A stretch of 64,000 nucleotides of DNA from Rubripirellula lacrimiformis (GCF_007741535.1 NZ_CP036525.1:7998001-8062000); one strand, 5' to 3'. Counted from the stretch's first letter, positions 43,809-52,839 are shown. The notes: a model not told the origin generated them from the sequence alone. Translations and numbers: made by a program.

Positions 43809-45212
43809 GTGAGCACCGATCAAAATCCTTCTCAACAAGCCAGCCCCTCGCGTAGCGGGGTTTTCCACGCTGAAACCGATCAACGGCTGGAATCCTTTGC
43901 CGAAAGCATCAGTTTCGATCGCCGCCTGTATCAACACGACATCCGCGGATCGATCGCCCACAGCGATATGCTGGCAAGCGTCGGCTTGATTTCCCGAGAC
44001 GAAGCGACCGAAATCCAGAAAGCCCTTCGCGAAATCGAAGTCGAACTGGACACTGACCGGCTTCCGATCCGTTTCGAGCTCGAAGACATCCACATGCACG
44101 TCGAGCAAGCGTTGATCGACCGCATCGGCGACGTCGGCCGGAAACTGCACACCGCCCGCAGTCGAAATGACCAAGTCAGCACCGACATCCGCATGTGGAT
44201 CCGTGACGCACTGGACCGCTTGGACAGTTCGCTGGCAGCATTGCAGGCGGCATTCCTGGGCCGCTGCGACGCCGACTTTGACGTCGTGCTGCCAGCTTAC
44301 ACCCACCTGCAACGCGCCCAACCGGTGCTGGCACCGCACTACTGGTTGGCGTACATCGAAAAGTTCGCTCGCGACCGTGACCGATTGGCCGATTGCCGCG
44401 CCCGCGTCAACCAATGTCCGCTGGGGGTGGCCGCCGTGGCTGGCACGACGCTGCCGATCGATCGCGACCAAACGGCCAAGGCGCTGGATTTCGACGGCGT
44501 TACCGCCAACAGTCTGGACACCAGCAGCGACCGCGACTTCATGCTGGAAACGGCGTTCGTCCTATCGGTCGTGGCATCGCACCTGAGCGGTTGGGCCGAG
44601 GAATGGATTTTGTGGAGCACCGTTGAATTCAATTTCATCAAAATGCCGCACGCCTTCTGTACCGGCAGCAGCATCATGCCCCAGAAGGTCAATCCGGACA
44701 CGCTAGAATTGACCCGCGGCAAATCGGCACGCGTGATGGGCAATCTGCAAACGTTGATGTTGTTGGTCAAGAATCTGCCGATGGCGTACAACCGCGATTT
44801 ACAAGAAGACAAACCCCCGTTGTTCGATTCGTTCGACACCGTGCTGGCGATGTTGGAACTGGCCACCCCGATCGTCCAAGGCAGCGTGTTGCAGCGAGAA
44901 TCGATTGCCAGCCGATTGGAACGCGGCTACCTGGATGCCACCACGCTGATGGAATGGATGATCGCCAAGGGCATGCCTCAGCGAAGGGCCCACCACTTGG
45001 TCGGCGCGATCGTCGGCGAAGCGATGCAGCGTGACGTGCCGCTTGCCGATCTGCCAATCGATGTGCTGCAATCCCATGCACCGGAGATCGACAAAACGAT
45101 TTACGAATGCTTGGGCAGCCGAAATGCGGTCGACGCCTTTGTCAGCTATGGCAGCACGGCACCCGACCAAGTCCGCGCCCAAATCGATCGCTGGAAGAAA
45201 CAACTGGGTTAG
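43809..45212 (+). CDS. argH: argininosuccinate lyase
   Basis: The enzyme splits argininosuccinate into arginine and fumarate, the last step of arginine synthesis. The fumarase/ASL signature GSSIMPQKVNP (about 287-297) is present and holds the catalytic serine loop. It is preceded by HTARSRNDQVSTD (about 118-130) and TYxH-type PAYTHLQRAQPVL, which also line the active site. GTG 43809 gives 467 aa, usual for ArgH; an in-frame TTG at 43776 would add 11 residues. No other arg gene is near. The gene ends 27 bases from a relic of repeat B and converges on the DUF3467 gene. Confidence 0.95.
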   Translation: MSTDQNPSQQASPSRSGVFHAETDQRLESFAESISFDRRLYQHDIRGSIAHSDMLASVGLISRDEATEIQKALREIEVELDTDRLPIRFELEDIHMHVEQALIDRIGDVGRKLHTARSRNDQVSTDIRMWIRDALDRLDSSLAALQAAFLGRCDADFDVVLPAYTHLQRAQPVLAPHYWLAYIEKFARDRDRLADCRARVNQCPLGVAAVAGTTLPIDRDQTAKALDFDGVTANSLDTSSDRDFMLETAFVLSVVASHLSGWAEEWILWSTVEFNFIKMPHAFCTGSSIMPQKVNPDTLELTRGKSARVMGNLQTLMLLVKNLPMAYNRDLQEDKPPLFDSFDTVLAMLELATPIVQGSVLQRESIASRLERGYLDATTLMEWMIAKGMPQRRAHHLVGAIVGEAMQRDVPLADLPIDVLQSHAPEIDKTIYECLGSRNAVDAFVSYGSTAPDQVRAQIDRWKKQLG

Positions 45213-45239
45213 TCCCTGCAACGTAACGTTCGAAAAAAA

Positions 45240-45259
45240 TTCGTAGCGGAAGTCGTCAA
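45240..45259 (-). repeat. single copy of the family B core
   Basis: On the minus strand this is TTGACGACTTCCGCTACGAA, identical to the GACGACTTCC variant found in two units of the 38-bp array at 40535. It lies between the convergent argH and DUF3467 genes. Confidence 0.7.
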
Positions 45260-45301
45260 CGGTTTGTCGAGTTCCGTTATCCGGAAACACAGGTTGTGAA
45301 C

Positions 45302-45358
45302 GAAAAAAGCCACGCTTCCGAGTTCCCGATGTTGATCGAGATCTCGAAGACGTGGCTT
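45302..45358 (-). terminator. terminator of the DUF3467 gene
   Basis: Arms AAGCCACG (45307-45314) and CGTGGCTT (45351-45358), with further pairing inside (CTTCCGAG with CTCGAAG), are followed on the minus strand by six T. It lies about 30 bases after the stop at 45390. Confidence 0.8.
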
Positions 45359-45389
45359 GTCGCTTGAGTGCGGTCAAGAATGGCCGTCT

Positions 45390-45779
45390 CTAGCTTTTCT
45401 TTTCTTGGCCAGCTTGCTGTTGCATCAGACCTGGACGAACTCGTTTGTTGATGTCCGTTTCCAGAACGCCGAACACCGATTCGTGACGTGCAACCGACAT
45501 TTGCAGTGCGGCTAGCAATCGCTTGGCGGTGAAGAAGTTCAGGATGATGCGTTGCTTGACTTGGATTGGGTCCTTCGGCACGCCGATTGGCTGTGGGTTC
45601 AAACCAAAGTCAACAATCAACTCTTCAGGCGAACCGGTGACGCGGCAAAAGTTCGCGTAACAAGCGGCGGCTTGGTCGTCTTCGACCTGAACCTGAACAG
45701 GTTGCTGAGCTTGAGTCTGAGCGGCGGCGGCTGGTGCGGCGGCTGGTTTCTCAGCTTCAGGGGTCTTGGCGTCTGCCAT
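45390..45779 (-). CDS. DUF3467 family protein
   Basis: The 129-aa protein has an Ala/Pro/Gln-rich leader (about 1-28), then the DUF3467 domain: VQVQVEDDQAAACYANFCRV, TGSPEELIVDFG, and the helix RIILNFFTAKRLLAALQMSV. The domain is small, cytoplasmic and of unknown function; it is often annotated in planctomycetes and archaea. The gene lies 284 bp downstream of the export-like operon and on the same strand. A start at ATG 45779 follows a GAGAGATC purine site. A terminator follows, so it is the last gene of its transcript. Confidence 0.85.
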   Translation of the reverse strand: MADAKTPEAEKPAAAPAAAAQTQAQQPVQVQVEDDQAAACYANFCRVTGSPEELIVDFGLNPQPIGVPKDPIQVKQRIILNFFTAKRLLAALQMSVARHESVFGVLETDINKRVRPGLMQQQAGQEKKS

Positions 45780-46063
45780 CGATGATCTCTCCGAGAGTAA
45801 AAAAAGGGAAGAAGGAGCGGTGGCTCGGATGCAACAGGCAGCCGAATTAGACTCGCATCTAGAACGTGTAAAGTGGGCGGTGTTTCAATCGTCTGAAGTG
45901 CTGCCCATTAAAAGCACCTAGCCCCAGCCGGGTCGTATCCTAACGAACGACAACGTGGCTGTAACATAAGACGACCGTGTACGGAATTGAAAAACTGCAT
46001 GAATCCATGGCCCCAGTGTTAAACGGCGAAGGATGCGTAAACTGGTGCCATGTTCATGTGCGA

Positions 46064-48301
46064 TCAGAGTTCGAAGTTAAAGGTTTGTGCGATCACGCGC
46101 CACAAGCGGCTGCCCAGCGACATCGGGTCCACATGGATCTTGGCGGACCCGCGATAACCGGGCCGCATCACAATCGAATCCATGTTCAATGGGACTCTGG
46201 CTTGATAGGAAACACTGCGGGGTTTGACCTGGCCGGTGGCCGGATCGATCTCGGTCTGCAGGTCGCCACCGGTTTGGCTAGACATGGATACCGAGGTGGA
46301 ATCGATCGGTTCGTTGGACTTCTCTGTGATCACACCGCTGAACGTTTCCAATCGTTGTGCGTCTAGTTTCATATCGACCGATTGGCCTTCTCGCACCATT
46401 TGCACATCGCCTTGATCGATGATCAAAACAGCTTCGTGCGCGTCGGGTTTGCCGATTTCGCAGATCACGTCATCGGGGGTCAATAGCGCGCCACGATTGT
46501 TCGGTTCTAGCGGCGACCCGACCCAGCCTGGCAGACGACCATCTTGGGCCTTCTGGGGTTGGCGAATCGGTGGCGGAATGATGTAACCTTCGCGTTTGGC
46601 GCGAACCACCAATCGGTCAATTTCTTCCTGCGTCTTGGCTCGCAACTGTTGAATCGATTCCAACAGTTCCGACTGGGTTTCGATCTGTGCTTTCAGCGCC
46701 ATGTCGTCACGACTTCGGCGCGACATGTTGTCCAACTTGACCTTCGAAAGGACTTCTTCCCCCTTCAGGTCGGCCAAACGAATCTGCAGGTCGGGATTCT
46801 TCAGCACGGCGATCGGGTCGCCTTCTTGAACGATGGCATTCGCATCGACGGTCCATTCGATACGTCCCGGGACACCGGCGTAGACGGCACCGGCCTGGCT
46901 GGGGCGGACTTCAAATGCACAATCAATGTGGTGGGGCAAAGGGATGTAGCAAACGCCCGCGACTGCTAAAGAGAAGATGGCGATTGTTGGCAACAGGTGA
47001 GTGCGTTTCACTTTCGCTAATCTCCCAGGAGTGCGACAGAACTTCCAAGTTTGAATGACCGGTTGAGCGACTAGGCCGAAGAATCCGACCACCGCTACCA
47101 TCCGACCGACCGCTTGCAAACCATAAGGTTCAAGCACTTTGATGACGAACCAACAAATCGAAAACACCACGACCCAGCGATAGATCACACTGGCGATCGT
47201 GAACATTCCGAACATGAACCGGCCGCGGGTGGGCAAGAACGGATCGTCTTGCAATTCCAGTCCCAAGCAGGTTTGTTGAAACCATCGTTTCAACACTTCG
47301 GTACTTTTTTGACGGAGGTTCGGGATCTCCAATGCATCCATCAGGATGTAATAACCGTCGAATCGCAACAGCGGGTTCCCGTTGACCAGGACCGTGCTGA
47401 CGACGTTCAAGAACATCATGTTCAAACACAAGTCATTGATCGTCGTGCCCGATTCGGTGAACCACCAAACATAAGCCGCCACCGACGCAAGGATCATTTC
47501 GACATAGATCCCGGCCGCACCGATCCAAACGCGTTTCCATTTGTTGGGCAACATCCACGAATCGGACACGTTGCAGTACAAACAGGGCGTGAAGACCAAC
47601 AGCATGAAGCCGATTTCGTGGCACTCGCCGCCGAACTTCTTACAGCTCAACCCGTGCCCGAATTCGTGCAGCACTTTGACGATCGCCATCGTGCCTGCCA
47701 AAATCAGCCAACGATCAGCAGCAAAGAACTGCTGGAAGGTCGGCAGCTTTGCGTACACCGTCTCGTACTGGCTGGCCAGCAACAGAGCGGACGACAAGAT
47801 CAACATCAAAAAGAACAGCAGCGCCGGGACGGTGAAAATCCATCCAAACGGTTTCAGCATCCAATTCAGAATGCGTTCGGGGTCGAATCCCCGATAGCGA
47901 AGGGCAAAGACGTTGGCAAATTTGCCCATCACTTCTTTGTTCTTCTTTTTGCGCCCGCGTTCCCGCAGCGCTTTGCCCTGTCCGGGCGAATTGCTGATCA
48001 CCAAACCGCTGCGGTGCAGCATTCCGATGAACTGTTGCAAATCGCCAAAGGTGATCTTTTGCGGCGCGAACCGCCGCTCGAAACCGTCTTTGATCTGCTG
48101 CAGCGAGACGTGCCCATCCAACATATTCAGGATGAAGTACTCTTCGTCGTGAAAACGAAAGTACTGCAGACCCACTGGCTCTTTGACGACCCAGTAGCCG
48201 GTTCCCTGATAACGCTGGCGGTTGGCCGACAGGTCGGGGCGTTTTCGGACCGTCAGCGGTCGCGATGAACTGCTGACGAGTGATTCGGCAAGTGTTGGCA
48301 T
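46064..48301 (-). CDS. PqqD-like / M50 metalloprotease / HlyD-like membrane protein
   Basis: The 745-aa protein fuses three parts. Residues 25-105 resemble PqqD, a peptide-binding winged helix (YFRFHDEEYFILNMLDGHVS). Residues 145-440 are a site-2 protease-type membrane domain with HEFGHGLSCKKFGGECHEIG (about 212-231; HExxH gives two zinc ligands), and LLRFDGYYILMDALEIPNLR, which supplies the third, Asp. The C-terminal part (about 465-745) after a further span is an HlyD-like adaptor: a split lipoyl domain (GRIEWTVDANAIVQEGDPIA) with a helical hairpin between. This resembles the putative peptide zinc metalloproteases (YydH-like). It is last in the operon, eight bases after the HlyD gene, and would act in the cytoplasmic membrane with its adaptor outside. 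Confidence 0.88.
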   Translation of the reverse strand: MPTLAESLVSSSSRPLTVRKRPDLSANRQRYQGTGYWVVKEPVGLQYFRFHDEEYFILNMLDGHVSLQQIKDGFERRFAPQKITFGDLQQFIGMLHRSGLVISNSPGQGKALRERGRKKKNKEVMGKFANVFALRYRGFDPERILNWMLKPFGWIFTVPALLFFLMLILSSALLLASQYETVYAKLPTFQQFFAADRWLILAGTMAIVKVLHEFGHGLSCKKFGGECHEIGFMLLVFTPCLYCNVSDSWMLPNKWKRVWIGAAGIYVEMILASVAAYVWWFTESGTTINDLCLNMMFLNVVSTVLVNGNPLLRFDGYYILMDALEIPNLRQKSTEVLKRWFQQTCLGLELQDDPFLPTRGRFMFGMFTIASVIYRWVVVFSICWFVIKVLEPYGLQAVGRMVAVVGFFGLVAQPVIQTWKFCRTPGRLAKVKRTHLLPTIAIFSLAVAGVCYIPLPHHIDCAFEVRPSQAGAVYAGVPGRIEWTVDANAIVQEGDPIAVLKNPDLQIRLADLKGEEVLSKVKLDNMSRRSRDDMALKAQIETQSELLESIQQLRAKTQEEIDRLVVRAKREGYIIPPPIRQPQKAQDGRLPGWVGSPLEPNNRGALLTPDDVICEIGKPDAHEAVLIIDQGDVQMVREGQSVDMKLDAQRLETFSGVITEKSNEPIDSTSVSMSSQTGGDLQTEIDPATGQVKPRSVSYQARVPLNMDSIVMRPGYRGSAKIHVDPMSLGSRLWRVIAQTFNFEL

Positions 48302-48309
48302 GGGGTTCC

Positions 48310-49278
48310 CTACTTAATCAGGATTTGGGCCTTCATGCCGGGCTTGAACTTCCAGTCATCGCCGACTTTTTGGTTATCGATTTCCACCCACACGCGGTAG
48401 CGATCGTTCAGGTCGATTTCCATGCTGACAAAGCCCAACTGGCCTTGGATGCGGGTTCCGTCATTGACTTGGTCTTCGATGATGACTTCGACGGGAGTTC
48501 CTTTGCGTACCTGACCGACGTAGCGGAGCGCGTCGATGTCGCCTTCGACACGAAGTTTGTCCATTTGGATCAGGCTAGCCATGGGAGTCCCGGGCTGGAC
48601 CCATTGGCCCAACTGCGACATGCGAGCTTCGATGATTCCGGTGTGCGGCGCGATGATGGTCCGTTTGGTCAGTTCGAATTTGGCCATTTCCAATTCGCTG
48701 CCTTTGCCGATCATTTTGACCTGGGCAATCTTTTGTTCCTGTTCGGCCAGTTCGATCCGCAATTCCGAACGTCCCGCTTCCAGCCGTTTCTTTTCCATTT
48801 CCCAGTACGGGATGGCGCCCTCTTTACGCAGTTCTTCGAACGACTTGGCTTCGGCGATCGCAACCTTGGCGGCTTCGCGAGCGTCACGCAGGTTGACGTC
48901 GTTGGATGCCGTCAACATGGCCTCCTTCTCTTCGGCCTTCTTCAGTTCGACGGCCAGACGAGCCGCGGTGTCGTCAATCACCGCCATCACGTCGCCCTTC
49001 GAAACCTCGTCGCCTTCTTCGAAGCGAAGTTCATTCAGCAAGCCTTCGGCCGTGGCAGGCACATCGACTTTGTTGATGTATTGGACGTAGCAGTTTTCGG
49101 CACTGATTTGGCCAGCGACCGATGACGTGCGGGACTGAAACTGATTGCCCTGCGGTGTCGTCGGCGGCTGCTGGAACGATCGCGGCTGAGACAACGTGGA
49201 TGCCGGCGGCGTGAACTGTTGGGCAGACACCGTCGCAGTAACCAACAAGGCGACTGGCGCTAGAAAAGTAAGACGCAT
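48310..49278 (-). CDS. HlyD/RND-type periplasmic adaptor protein
   Basis: From ATG 49278 (MRLTFLAPVALLVTATVSAQ, a cleavable signal peptide) the protein has 322 aa; an in-frame start at 49302 adds eight residues. The membrane-fusion layout is visible. A lipoyl half (NKVDVPATAEGLLNELRFEE, GDEVSKGDVMAVID) leads into a long helical hairpin (about 110-190, KVAIAEAKSFEELRKEG). The second lipoyl half follows (IIAPHTGIIEARMSQLGQWV), then the beta barrel and a final strand. Adaptors of this kind link inner-membrane pumps to outer-membrane channels, but no RND, ABC or MFS pump gene is beside it. Its neighbours are two other HlyD-domain proteins. Confidence 0.88.
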   Translation of the reverse strand: MRLTFLAPVALLVTATVSAQQFTPPASTLSQPRSFQQPPTTPQGNQFQSRTSSVAGQISAENCYVQYINKVDVPATAEGLLNELRFEEGDEVSKGDVMAVIDDTAARLAVELKKAEEKEAMLTASNDVNLRDAREAAKVAIAEAKSFEELRKEGAIPYWEMEKKRLEAGRSELRIELAEQEQKIAQVKMIGKGSELEMAKFELTKRTIIAPHTGIIEARMSQLGQWVQPGTPMASLIQMDKLRVEGDIDALRYVGQVRKGTPVEVIIEDQVNDGTRIQGQLGFVSMEIDLNDRYRVWVEIDNQKVGDDWKFKPGMKAQILIK

Positions 49279-49342
49279 CTGGCGAAGCTCCGAAGAGATC
49301 AAAGGTTTGAATCAGGATGGGGTGGTGATTTCGCGACCGGTT

Positions 49343-51406
49343 CTAGAAGAAGAACTTGTAACACCACTCGATGATTTCGTGGAAGAAAACGAAACCGCTG
49401 GATCGGCGACCGCAGTAAACCTTGGCGATCACCTTGGCACCCGGACGCGGCTTCAGTTCGCGAAGCGGTTCTTGATCGGGAACCGCACGCATCTTGATCA
49501 CCGCACCGTGTTCTTCGTTGGCTTCGGCGCGAGTCGAAACGGTATTGACGAACATCACTGCATCGAGCGGCTTGTCGGGGTCGGTCGCCAAGATGTACGA
49601 CACATCCAACTTGGAATCGGGTTGATCGAGGTTGTTCTTGGCGATGTATTGGTCCAAGTGACCTTCGCGTTTCTCGGGAAGGTCCAATTCCAGATACATC
49701 GGCTGGTTCAGGTCGGCGACCTCCAGCAATACTTGCCCAGTCATGATCGGTCGGCTGCGGAGCGTCTTTTCGACGTCCCATGAAACCACGACTCCATCGA
49801 TCGGCGAGCGGATTTCGAGGTCATTGCGACGTTCTTCTTGCAATGCGAGTTTCTGCTGCAGCACGCGATGTTTGACTTCTAGTTCGTTTTGCTCGGCCAT
49901 CAACGCCCGCTTTTCCGAATCATCCAATTGGCGACGGAGTCCCAGTTGGCCTTGGACGCGAGTCTTTTCAGCAAGTGCGGTTAGGATCTGACCTTTGATC
50001 TCGGTCAGCTGGACTTCCATGTCCGGGTTCCGCAGCCGGACCAAGACGTCTCCCTCGGCCACAACCTGGTTGTGATCCACCAAGACTTCGATGACTTCGC
50101 CATCGATCGGTGCAAAGACTTCGCGGCGAACATCGGGAATCAATGTTCCCTCGGCTTCCAGGTTGAAGTCCTTGGGAATGAAGACCAGTCCCAGAGCCAC
50201 CGCGGCGATGGCGGCCAAAACGGCCAATGTTTTCGGTAGCGTGCGAGCGCGAACGATCCACGTGGCATGACCAAGCGTCCGCCATAGCGGCATCAGAAAC
50301 AGGTTCGTGTGCGAGCGGGCGTTGGCGATCGCGCGGGTACCGTGCTCGTACACCAAGTCGACTCGCGCCTTGTAAACGTCGGGCGGAATATCGCTTTCGA
50401 TCTGTTCGACAATCAATGCACCGATCACTTCGCCACGGTGTGCGTTGTCGCGATCAATCGTGCCGGCGGCACCCGCCTCTTCGCCGGTTCCCAATCGTCG
50501 TTCGGGTTCGCGAAGCGGCAACACGACAATGTTTCGGCCGTACGATTCGTCGACGTAATCTTCCAGCGCCTCTTCAATTTGCGGCGGCAAGTCTTCGGTG
50601 GAACCATCGTGCCACAGCGGTTCGCCCGCGGCGACCACTCGCGTTGCCAGGTTGTTCAGGGCGGTGACGATGTTGGACCGATTTTCGATCGTGTCTTGGC
50701 CGCTGATCGCTTGGACCCTGCACTTGCCACCCCGTTTCATCGCCACACTGACTCGGTCGCATCCGATCAGGCGACGACCTTCGTTGGCAACGATGTAACA
50801 GGTTTCTTTCAGATCCAAGGATTCGTGCGATGCTCGCGCAAACGAATCGGCCTGTTGCCAAAGGAGTTGGCGATCACCCAAGGTTCGTAGTTTCTGGCTG
50901 CGGAGCCATTCCGACGCCAGATCGCACATCTGTTGCAGGAACCGCAGGTAACCCCGTTGGGTGTCGGGAGCCGTATCGGGTCGCTGAAAGATCTCGATCA
51001 GGCCATCGTTTTGGCCTTCGTGTTTCAGTGCCCCCAAGACCAGCAAGTAGCGGGTCGGGTTGCCTTCGGCCTCGCCATCGGTGGTTCCCGAATAGGGCGG
51101 AACCAGCAGCGATTGACCGCTGTTGGCGACTCGCTGCAGCAACCGTGTGTGCCGCGTCGCGTCGTCGGTGTCGCTGGCCAGAATCGAAGGCTCGGCGTTG
51201 ATTTGGTACTGCAAACGCAACTGGCGATCTTCGTCCAACAACCAGATCGCACCGCCGGCAGCGGCCAGAGCGGTGATGATTCGCGACAGCAACTCTGAAT
51301 AGAACTCTTCCGCCGTAGCGCCGCTTTTTGCCAACGCAGCGATCTCGTTGACCAAGCCACGGATCTGGGCTTTCGTTTCTTCAACAGTTTGTTGATTGAC
51401 CGACAT
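49343..51406 (-). CDS. GAF-domain / HlyD-like membrane adaptor fusion
   Basis: First gene of the operon, 687 aa from ATG 51406. The cytoplasmic N-terminal half has two GAF-like sensory domains, about 25-170 (AAAGGAIWLLDEDRQLRLQY) and about 195-370 (ICYIVANEGRRLIGCDRVSV is close to the second). One membrane span (about 398-416, TLAVLAAIAAVALGLVFI) leads to an HlyD-type adaptor: VFAPIDGEVIEVLVDHNQVV, a helical hairpin (about 490-550), then the second lipoyl half (LEIRSPIDGVVVSWDVEKTL). A chain with cytoplasmic ligand sensors and an extracytoplasmic adaptor is unusual and suggests that export is controlled by a small molecule. No pump component is present. Confidence 0.85.
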   Translation of the reverse strand: MSVNQQTVEETKAQIRGLVNEIAALAKSGATAEEFYSELLSRIITALAAAGGAIWLLDEDRQLRLQYQINAEPSILASDTDDATRHTRLLQRVANSGQSLLVPPYSGTTDGEAEGNPTRYLLVLGALKHEGQNDGLIEIFQRPDTAPDTQRGYLRFLQQMCDLASEWLRSQKLRTLGDRQLLWQQADSFARASHESLDLKETCYIVANEGRRLIGCDRVSVAMKRGGKCRVQAISGQDTIENRSNIVTALNNLATRVVAAGEPLWHDGSTEDLPPQIEEALEDYVDESYGRNIVVLPLREPERRLGTGEEAGAAGTIDRDNAHRGEVIGALIVEQIESDIPPDVYKARVDLVYEHGTRAIANARSHTNLFLMPLWRTLGHATWIVRARTLPKTLAVLAAIAAVALGLVFIPKDFNLEAEGTLIPDVRREVFAPIDGEVIEVLVDHNQVVAEGDVLVRLRNPDMEVQLTEIKGQILTALAEKTRVQGQLGLRRQLDDSEKRALMAEQNELEVKHRVLQQKLALQEERRNDLEIRSPIDGVVVSWDVEKTLRSRPIMTGQVLLEVADLNQPMYLELDLPEKREGHLDQYIAKNNLDQPDSKLDVSYILATDPDKPLDAVMFVNTVSTRAEANEEHGAVIKMRAVPDQEPLRELKPRPGAKVIAKVYCGRRSSGFVFFHEIIEWCYKFFF

Positions 51407-51718
51407 GGGCGTTCAAATTCGGCTGGGGTGATGGAATCAAATGGGGCGGATCTACAGATCGCTAAGGCGACAGTACTGAATCGCCTGACCTGTTGCCATG
51501 TTGACCTTGAACGGAACCGCCAAAAGCCAGAGAGTCCCGTTGGGGACTGCGGATTCTGGCGACTGGATGCCGTGTTGCGTTTTCGCCACAGCCACGAAAT
51601 CCGGCCTCGTCACTGGACACTTTATACAAATTGTATAAACTCGTCCAGAGTCGAATGCTGATTTCCCCCCGATTGGCTCGTTCCCTTCGCCAGCCCTCCC
51701 TGTTTGCCTGGATCCTGG
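51407..51718. other. divergent regulatory region of the GAF-HlyD operon
   Basis: The 312 bp between the export-like operon (minus) and the 174-aa gene (plus) are dominated by the palindrome at 51613-51648. No coding frame is convincing and no repeat of families A-F occurs. Confidence 0.6.
51613..51648. promoter_or_regulatory. candidate operator: perfect 19-bp palindrome
   Basis: TTTATACAAATTGTATAAA (51621-51639) is a 9-1-9 perfect dyad in otherwise G+C-rich DNA. It is flanked almost symmetrically by CTGGAC (51613-51618) and GTCCAG (51643-51648). Both strands contain TATAAA, so it may overlap -10 elements for the divergent transcripts. No regulator gene is adjacent. Confidence 0.6.
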
Positions 51719-52243
51719 ATGCCCAAATCATCGCAAGACGCATCCGCCGGGCCATCGCCGCACACAACCGGTGCGTCTTCCGCCACGGAACCTGGTGCAC
51801 CTGGGGCAGCAGAAAACGAGCCGACATCACGCCCATCAGCACCGCGTGAATCAGCCGCTTGCGAAACGACTCACCCCGCCTTTGCCGAACTGGACCAAGA
51901 ACTCAATCGACTGCAGCGGGCGATCCGGCTGGCCATCCAGGACCAATTGGCGAAGTTGACCGGCCAGTCGATGGGCAGTTTGAAAGAGAACCGGGACCTA
52001 GCGGACGCGATCCACCGGCTGCTGGATAGCCACGGGCTTCGCGTGCGATGCGTCGAATGTGGCCACCCAGCGATCTTGCGGGTATCGCCACGCGGGGGCA
52101 CCGCCAAGGGTGCGTTCGTGTTCGACCACAGCATCGACGGGCGGCGAACGTTTCATGGCGGACGCGGGACGGTTCCCGAAATCCGCCTGGTCGCCAAACC
52201 GCCTCGGAAGAAGCGAGCTTCCGGAACAACCTCGGTCGCCTAG
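51719..52243 (+). CDS. small protein of unknown function with Cys-pair and coiled-coil segment
   Basis: From ATG 51719 (MPKSSQDASAG) the product has 174 aa; in-frame codons upstream could extend it slightly. A disordered Ser/Pro/Ala/Glu-rich leader (1-55) precedes a helix (about 60-100, FAELDQELNRLQRAIRLAIQ). A compact C-terminal region follows with VRCVECGHPAILRVSPRG, where CxxC could be half a metal site. A basic tail ends it (KPPRKKRAS). No family is recognised. Sixty bases separate it from the DinB gene, so they may be co-transcribed. Confidence 0.6.
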   Translation: MPKSSQDASAGPSPHTTGASSATEPGAPGAAENEPTSRPSAPRESAACETTHPAFAELDQELNRLQRAIRLAIQDQLAKLTGQSMGSLKENRDLADAIHRLLDSHGLRVRCVECGHPAILRVSPRGGTAKGAFVFDHSIDGRRTFHGGRGTVPEIRLVAKPPRKKRASGTTSVA

Positions 52244-52302
52244 CGCGTCGTCGTCGGGGCCACCCGATCTGCAAACCGGGGACCAGAGGTTATCATCGCG
52301 GC

Positions 52303-52839
52303 ATGAAAACGCCGCCCATTCCCGACGCCGCCGACGCACAAGTGATGTTGCGTGGGGCGATCGGCCAAATCGAATTCGCTCGCCGCTACACCCTTGAACT
52401 GCTCGACGCGACACCGCGACAGCATTGGTTCGAGATACCGGCTGGATACCAGACCAACATTGCCTGGCAGGTCGGCCACCTGACGGTCAGCCAATACGGA
52501 CTGCTGCTGTTCCGCGTCCGTGGTCGGCAACCCGAGGATTTGGAATTGATCCCCGGCAAGTTTCGCAAAGCGTACGGACGGGCAACGGTACCGACGGCGG
52601 ACCAATCCAAGCAACCCAGCCCCGACGAACTGCTGCAGCGGATGGCCGAGGTTTACGATCGCGCCAGCCGAGAACTGCCGGGGGTTTCATCGGACGTCTT
52701 GCTGGAACCGGTCGAGATGCCGTTTGCGGCTTTCCCGAACAAGTTGGGGGCGATCCTGTTTTGTCCGCTGCACGAACAGATCCATTGTGGTCACATCGGC
52801 ATGCTTCGCCGCGGGCTTGGTTTGGATCCGATCCGGTAA
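52303..52839 (+). CDS. DinB-family protein
   Basis: ATG 52303 gives 178 aa, the usual size of DinB-like four-helix bundles. The open frame extends upstream without similarity, so the shorter start is preferred. The likely metal triad of the family is seen as the His in WQVGHLTVSQYG (about 50) and the two in LHEQIHCGHIGMLRRGLG (about 155-165). Members bind a divalent metal and include thiol-dependent transferases (bacillithiol or mycothiol type) and DNA-damage-induced proteins. The substrate here is unknown. It sits between a small unknown gene and a methyltransferase in the same direction. Confidence 0.82.
   Translation: MKTPPIPDAADAQVMLRGAIGQIEFARRYTLELLDATPRQHWFEIPAGYQTNIAWQVGHLTVSQYGLLLFRVRGRQPEDLELIPGKFRKAYGRATVPTADQSKQPSPDELLQRMAEVYDRASRELPGVSSDVLLEPVEMPFAAFPNKLGAILFCPLHEQIHCGHIGMLRRGLGLDPIR

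Noticed and set aside
52048-52302. Upstream extension of the DinB frame by 85 residues
   Set aside because: The extension overlaps the preceding gene in another frame and lacks family similarity; the ATG at 52303 gives the normal DinB length.
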